A stretch of 64,000 nt of DNA, from contig NC_058196.1 of assembly GCF_907165205.1 (NCBI RefSeq), positions 16,410,501 through 16,474,500 on the forward strand. Reading direction: 5' to 3'. The DNA is from Coccinella septempunctata. Lineage: Eukaryota; Arthropoda; Insecta; Coleoptera; Coccinellidae. The stretch's first letter is position 1, and the number at the start of each line of letters is the position of its first letter. Position numbers and translations under genes: made by a program. Shown piece after piece: positions 57,993 to 64,000 of this stretch. The notes beneath the pieces were generated by a model. It made no database searches and was not told where the DNA came from. It worked only from the letters and a program-made list of their open reading frames with translations.

Positions 57993-60900
57993 GTAATATC
58001 CCGCTCATCGAATGCTATATGCTAATTGAGTTTGTATAGATGAGTACTATAAAGGTAAAAGGTAGGTATATTCAAAAACGTTCAAATTCAATTTCACATG
58101 TTTCTGCTCATAAAACTCGAATGATACATTGAATTGATATATGTGGATCGTGTTCAAACGGAAACATCAATATTTTCATATCAATTAATGCAGAATTAAA
58201 CTAATTAAGTTGTAATGCTACATCGGAAGCCATCTGTTGAGTAACACATGAAATAACTTTCACCCATCTATTGTGTTACATATTGTTATGTTATAGATAT
58301 TCTTCGTTCCTGGTATCATTTCTGTATCGAGCACGTTAGGATAACATCGTAATTGCTATTGTTGCTCTGAAATAGGAGGCAGTAATACCAATTTTGCCGG
58401 TTCTACGTTGACGGATCAAGATAATAATAATAATTATAATAATAACGCTGCTTACGATGGTAGGTGGTACGCAGGGTGTTTTCAAAGGTGAGGCTTTTTT
58501 AGAGAAGGTAGATTTAACGAAAATAAGTCGTTTTTTCTATATAAAATATTCAAGATGGCTGAGCTACAACCCCTACAAGTTCCACAAAATTTCATCAAAG
58601 TTCAAGTACGGGACTGTAGAAGGTGACTACGGTATCGGAAAAACGAAACAAAACATAAACCTATGGATGGACAATGAATGGTTCAGTACATTCGCGTTTA
58701 TCTGATTAGTAGCATCAGGTCACTTGGAAGAATAGTTGTATTGTGCTTATGTCGATAAAGTGCTATTATTGTTACCCTATTGTTGGAGCGATTGAACAAG
58801 AAGATTGTGATACCCATTGTGAAAAAATTTGTGAATAATTTAGACGAATATTATTGGTGGATACTAATATTCTTTTTTTATACTTGCGTCCTAAGTCTTT
58901 TTCTGTCAGTTGATATCGAAATAAGCCATTTCATAAAATCGTGTAAGTCACTGAATAATGAGAAAAATTCGACAATCCTAAGTTTCCATTTTCATTTCCA
59001 CGTTAATCTCGAACTGTCCAATATCCTAAACGAAACCATATTGTTGAGTCAGCCATCAGGAAATAATTTTTTTCCCATTCCTTTGCAATAATTCAGAAAA
59101 CAAATGATCTAGGGTCGTATTAGGATCTATTTCAGTAATCATTTTCAATTTTCTTTCAATGTTGTCATTTTGAGAGTTTTTTATAGGTCATTTTTGGTGA
59201 AACGCTTTACTTTGACCAGTTCTATCTTCTGTAAAAAAAAAGGCTCGCACCTTTAAATACACCCTGTGGCTAATTGATCAATTGCAGTATTTTTATCTTA
59301 ATTTTCAGAACACCTCAAATTTCGAACGAGTAGATAATGTTAGATCCAAGATATCCTATGGAACCGAAAAATCGGGAACTAAGTCAGTGAAAAGTATTTA
59401 CCATGATTGTGTTTGATCTGGTGAGTGTTTCTCTAATCCGAAAATTTCATTTGTATTGGAATTGGAAAATCTATTATTCCATATTTCTAGGAAAAATTAT
59501 AAAAGTTCCGGAGAAACACAAGTGCTAGGAAATATTTATATAAATATGTAATTTTGCCTCTCATTGGATATTTTTTGCTCTTTTCAAATATCTCGATCAA
59601 ATTCCAAAATTTTAATTCACAGGGTGTTGAATTCCAGCTGGAAGAAGTCCCATATTTTTCAAATACGGACCTGGAATTTTTTATCAATTTAAATGTAAAT
59701 CTATCGACCTGTGTAAGTGAATCATATATTCCAAATATCAACCAACCGACTATACTGGTTGGTTCAAAAGTTATGAGAAATTCAAATTTTAGGTGAATAC
59801 ATGAAGCACCCTGTATCTCGGTTATGGAATTGATTAGACCTGTCTATTATGGGTTTTTTTGGACTCGCCTAGGGTAGCTCTAGCTCAGGTTATCTTATGT
59901 TCATTTAGAAACGAAACACCCTGTAGATTATTGATAAAACTTCGTGTACCGAAATTAATTTTTTGCTCGTTGAATTCTCCAGGATGATCAAGTTTCTCAA
60001 CTATAAAGGTAATAAAAGAGAAAAAGATTGCTCATAAGAAGTGGAAACGATTCAAAACATCTATCCAGAATTGATACTTTGTAGGAGTCGTTGAAAATTT
60101 CTGATAGAATCCGACTAGAGAAAGTACCAAGACTCTGTTGAGTATTTCGTTAGTTCTAATCGGGAATTTTTGTGGCAAGTCGCAAAAAATTAAAGAGGTG
60201 CTCCATTTCCGATTACGACGATACAAGAAAGGAATTCAAACAGGGTTATTACTAATCATCAGACTCTGCAGGGAAGTTTTCTGATAAGTTAGCTTCTGTC
60301 CGTGTTCAATCCACCTTACCATTACGCTAGGGAATGTTAAAATGTAGAATCGTATTGTATACCGCCTAAAACTATAAAAAAAAAATCAAAGAATTAGCAA
60401 ATAAATTCCAGGACAGGAAAATCAGCCTACGTGATTACTAAAGTATTCTAATATTAGGTTAGGATCAGTTATTTGGAACCCATGCTATAATATTTATATC
60501 AATAGATCAGCTCATTAGGTACCTATGTAAATGGGAAATTTCATCAAAATTGCGTTGATAACAACTGACGAATTATGAAGAATTTGAAATTGTCGAACCT
60601 TACCTACAGATCAACGAATGATGAGAGATGTGAAGTTCATATGCAAAATTATTAATATCTCATACCGCTGCGAACTTGTTGGTATGTTCACCTTCAACTT
60701 GCCATCATACGCGAAATAAATTTTTGTTTTATATAAGTCGATGCTCTACAATAATAACTTAAATTCACCTCTGATTAGATGCCTCAAGTCAAGCCTCTTT
60801 ATGAAAAATAGTCGAGTTATGTTATAAAATTGTTTTCTTCTGTGTTTCGATCTATATTCTAGAGATCCATTATTACAACAGTTTTATCTTTCTTTGTATT

Positions 60901-62831
60901 TTTTATTAAGCACCACTTTAACCATCAGTGAGAACATATTATATTTTTTGCTTTGTCCTTTCATGTACTCCATTTGAATATGAATAAATAAAAATAAGTA
61001 CCTAAATAAATAATTATACTTACTCACCTGATTAATCCAGCAGAGTAGATGAACGAATATGTAACAATAAGATTTTTTCTCACTGGTCACTGCACTGTGT
61101 ATTCAAATTGAATTTCTCCGATTCTGGCAAGAAGCAACACAGGATGGTCTAAACGAGAGTGAAGAGTTTGTCAGTGTATCGAGAATTTTTTATTTTTACG
61201 ATGCAATTGCAAGTTATGTTTACTGGCCATCCGGGGCATCTTTAGGGTTGCTTAATGTTAGCAGTATGGGTCGGAACCTTTGTAATTTCGCAGTTCACAT
61301 TCCTGGTTTCCATCTGTTGAATAAACCGGGCTAAAATATTTGTTTATTTCGGTGTTCGTGTATTCGTTTATTTCTGTGAAGAGAAGAATAGAAATTTGAA
61401 TTATTCATCGCTGTTTGGGAATGGAACCAATTCTTGCTGATTACTGCTATGAAGAAATTCAGTCTTCATGATAATTATGTCACAAAAATATGCCTTCGGA
61501 AGCCACCTCACAGCGATGGGCCAAAATTAGAGGAATTATTGGTTTGCCCCACCTGTTGATCATGTTTTATAGATATGTAATTGTTTTGTGGTCAGACGGC
61601 TCTAAGGAATAGAGCACTCCATGAAAATGTACCTATTTAGATATTTTTAATTGCAAATATTGCAATTTCTTCTTCAACGAATATTCTGTTGAATGGATTC
61701 AACAATTTTAACATATTCGGCCATTCCAAATTGTCATACACAATGATGAAATTTTTTGCAATCGATAATACACCTCGTAATACTCAAATATGGAAGGAAA
61801 AAAACTAGTTGTCTGATGTAAGTAGGTGTTCAATATGATTTTCTCGACTTTCTATAACCTTTATGAGGCTCTAACTGTTCGTATCATTACATGAGGATTT
61901 TTGCGAATTTTATCGCAAGCACCATTCATTCAATCTAATAATATTTCCTTTGTCAGAAAAGATATCTGTTTCATAGAACTTGGCCTTCAAATAACCACAA
62001 AGAAAGAAAGAAACCGAGAGGTGTCGAGTATAGATCTAGCTGTCCAATCCACCTGTCTGCATATTCTCTATTAGTAAATTTGTGAGACTTTATGAATATT
62101 TGTAACTCTACTCAACTTAATAAAGGGTCCTGAAATAGTGATGGATATTTTTTTTTCTGTGCATAAATATGATCAATGTTTCAATAACAAAGAGTAATAA
62201 GACCAGACCAATAGATATTCATATAGATTCGATAAATGCAACAACGGAGTCAATGGAGAAGAGTACGAAAGAGCATTTATAACACTTCTTCGAATTTTCA
62301 ATCATTAACTTCACTAAAAGAGCTAATGAGGGGAAAATCAATTCGGATAATTAATTACTTCAGGTCCACGTTGTCCATAAAAAGCGATTCATTCAAAAAC
62401 TTCATACAGGATGTTTTTCACTAGTTTGGACTTGAATATAGCCTCAATGAGTCCGGTCCTGAGTTTTGTCAAATTTTAAGGTCCCGTTTTATTGAAACTA
62501 ATAACGTTAACCTGATGATGAATTTTCAGTCGAATAGATCAATATCAGGAGTTATAGCGAAAGGAAAATTCAGAAAACCCTCTAGCTGTATATCGGAAAC
62601 GGAGTACCTAAGAGACACATATGCGGGGTGTTTTTGAACTCAGCTCAATGCCACGGTTTATGCCATCTATGGTGTTATAATTATCAGAGGTGGGCGTTAA
62701 GGCCGTTCAGTAAGCTGAAGGTATTGAAAATTCGTCTTAGTTAACACACAGACTCTTAGTTTATGAAGGCTTACCTATAATACGAATAAATATGCGTCGA
62801 TGTAAAAATATTATATTTAAATTATCTTATA
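57993..62831. other. Long spacer, unit 3
   Basis: Collinear with units 1 and 2, with a 12-bp insertion near 58,810 that partly repeats ATTGTG. No supported gene is present. Confidence 0.5.
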
Positions 62832-62993
62832 CCGGGACAGCGCGTACGCAGTCCCGACTACCAAAAATTACGCGCCCGAGTTATCCGCATTAGGGATAAT
62901 CGCAGAGGTCAGCCCGATCGAAGTGCAATGAAAGGGCCTCACTCCGGGGGAACCACCTTATTGATCATGGTAACCCCTACGCCAGGTAAGTAT
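62832..62993 (-). ncRNA. U1: U1 snRNA (unit 4)
   Basis: Identical by eye to the unit 2 and unit 3 copies. The PSE-like motif is at 63044-63049. Confidence 0.95.
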
Positions 62994-63649
62994 GAGTTGG
63001 GAAGAGTTTTGGCCGGTTTTACATTACATTGGAAGATTCTTTTGAGATATGTATGTTGAACAGCACCATCTACTAGGACAAAAAGGAAACATCAAAGATC
63101 GATACTATATTTATATTACAATACCCAGCTTCCTATCCTGTCAGTCGCTTTCCTATTGATTCCTTTCACATATTTTTTCTTTTTAATAATAGTTCAACGA
63201 ACAAGCCTGACGACAGTCTAGCTTTTTCATAGATTCTTACCTGAATTCAGAACCCAAATTTTCATTGATTTATACGAACATAAATTAATTTACTTTGATT
63301 TTCACTTTCACTTTACCCTCCCTATGTAATGATGAAATTTCACGTGAACTAAAGTTCTAATTAACTCGCTAGCATCTTTCGTTTTACCGCTAGAGCGCAC
63401 TAAATATTGCTCATAGTTTCCATCTTGGCAAAAATCGTTGTTGTATTATCAGAGAGCTTCAAAGTTCGATAATATGCCTGGCAGTCGATCCCCCATCGTC
63501 ACATATAATAATATTAGGGCATGCATCCTTTCAATTCATTATAATTTGGACCTTGTTGTGTCTTATTTATTGTAGCATAGTAGAGTTAAGAGTTAATTTA
63601 TGTTTTCCACGGGTGTAGCTGTGGTATTCTAAATTTGTCATAAATTTAT
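62994..63649. other. U1-RT spacer, unit 4
   Basis: Collinear with unit 2. No gene is seen. Confidence 0.5.
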
Positions 63650-64000
63650 GGGGATCTTGTCAAAACCGTTTTGATGAACATATTTCACGCAGAAGAGAAT
63701 TAACGATGATACTACGGTTAGTATTTTCTCCCCTTTGAAGATATTCCGACAGCTATCAGTGAGGAGGCTGAATAATGAGTTTGTTTAGCAGATTCCATGT
63801 TCGATATCTGTTCAATCTTTCTTATCAGGAATATAGCTGTCGACAGTCTACTGCAAAATAATTCGCCGATAAAGGACTTGTTTCAGCCGAGGGAAAAAGG
63901 AGTATGTCAGGTATGACAGCGATTCATCAGTCTGTATCTTGGTAGTAAATACCAAATTTTGTGTCTTTTCAATGTTTATCGTGAAACCGTTTGCGAAAAA
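63650..64000 (-). pseudogene. Non-LTR RT pseudogene in array unit 4 (cut by window edge)
   Basis: Collinear with the 3' part of the unit 2 remnant. The rest lies outside the window, where a further U2 and U5 would be expected. Confidence 0.8.

Larger units (their letters stand above)
26765..64000. repeat. Tandem array of U1-U2-U5 snRNA gene units
   Basis: The basic unit is about 7,726 bp. U5 copies at 39122 and 46848 are 7,726 apart; the next, at 57871, is 11,023 further on, the excess equal to a 3,297-bp RTE insertion. Intact units have, left to right: U1 (-), RT pseudogene (-), U2 (+), U5 (-), spacer. The units are nearly identical apart from insertions and scattered substitutions. The left end (26,765-36,500) is rearranged and full of insertions. 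The array runs off the right edge. Confidence 0.95.

Noticed and set aside
26765..64000. The repeats as an assembly artefact
   Set aside because: Units differ by distinct insertions, single-base changes and a 12-bp insertion, so they are not simple duplicates; exact copy number still needs read support.
1..64000. CRISPR arrays or bacterial operon signals
   Set aside because: None are present; the repeats are eukaryotic snRNA units and transposons.

Overview
The window is insect nuclear DNA: AT-rich, with GT-AG introns, insect-like snRNA genes, and many non-LTR retrotransposons, Penelope-like fragments and MITEs. A beetle is plausible, but nothing in the sequence fixes the order.

Positions 1-21,103 (+ strand) carry the 3' part of one host gene, a RUN and SH3 domain-containing (RUSC/iporin-type) adaptor. 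Ten exons can be joined with every splice phase consistent. They give 1,549 residues ending at TGA 21,074-21,076, followed by AATAAA. The RUN domain fills the sixth visible exon and the SH3 domain is the last exon. The first exons lie upstream of the window. The large introns hold transposon debris: a mariner-like TIR element, a dead Tc1 transposase, a 345-bp MITE family, a 2.7-kb foldback element, a truncated non-LTR element, part of a 1.2-kb TIR element, and other MITEs.

Positions 21,103-26,760 are intergenic, with MITEs and a 1.2-kb TIR element that carries a decayed two-exon helix-turn-helix-like reading frame.

From about 26,765 to the end is a tandem array of spliceosomal snRNA genes. 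The basic unit is about 7.73 kb and carries U1 (- strand), a decayed RT pseudogene (-), U2 (+), U5 (-) and about 4.8 kb of spacer. Intact U1 copies start at 44,072, 51,797 and 62,832. Intact U2 copies start at 45,791 and 56,814. U5 copies start at 39,122, 46,848 and 57,871. All three gene types share a PSE-like motif about 50-56 bp upstream.

The left part of the array is damaged by retroelements inside the snRNA genes. Two jockey-clade elements, with different 5' ends, sit in two U1 copies with the same 3' junction in stem-loop I. Another retroelement splits a U2 gene inside the branch-site recognition sequence; its layout suggests twin priming. That insert was later hit by a hAT MITE, which was itself hit by a Harbinger-type MITE. 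A full-length RTE-clade element with an uninterrupted 982-codon ORF sits 78 bp upstream of another U1 copy.
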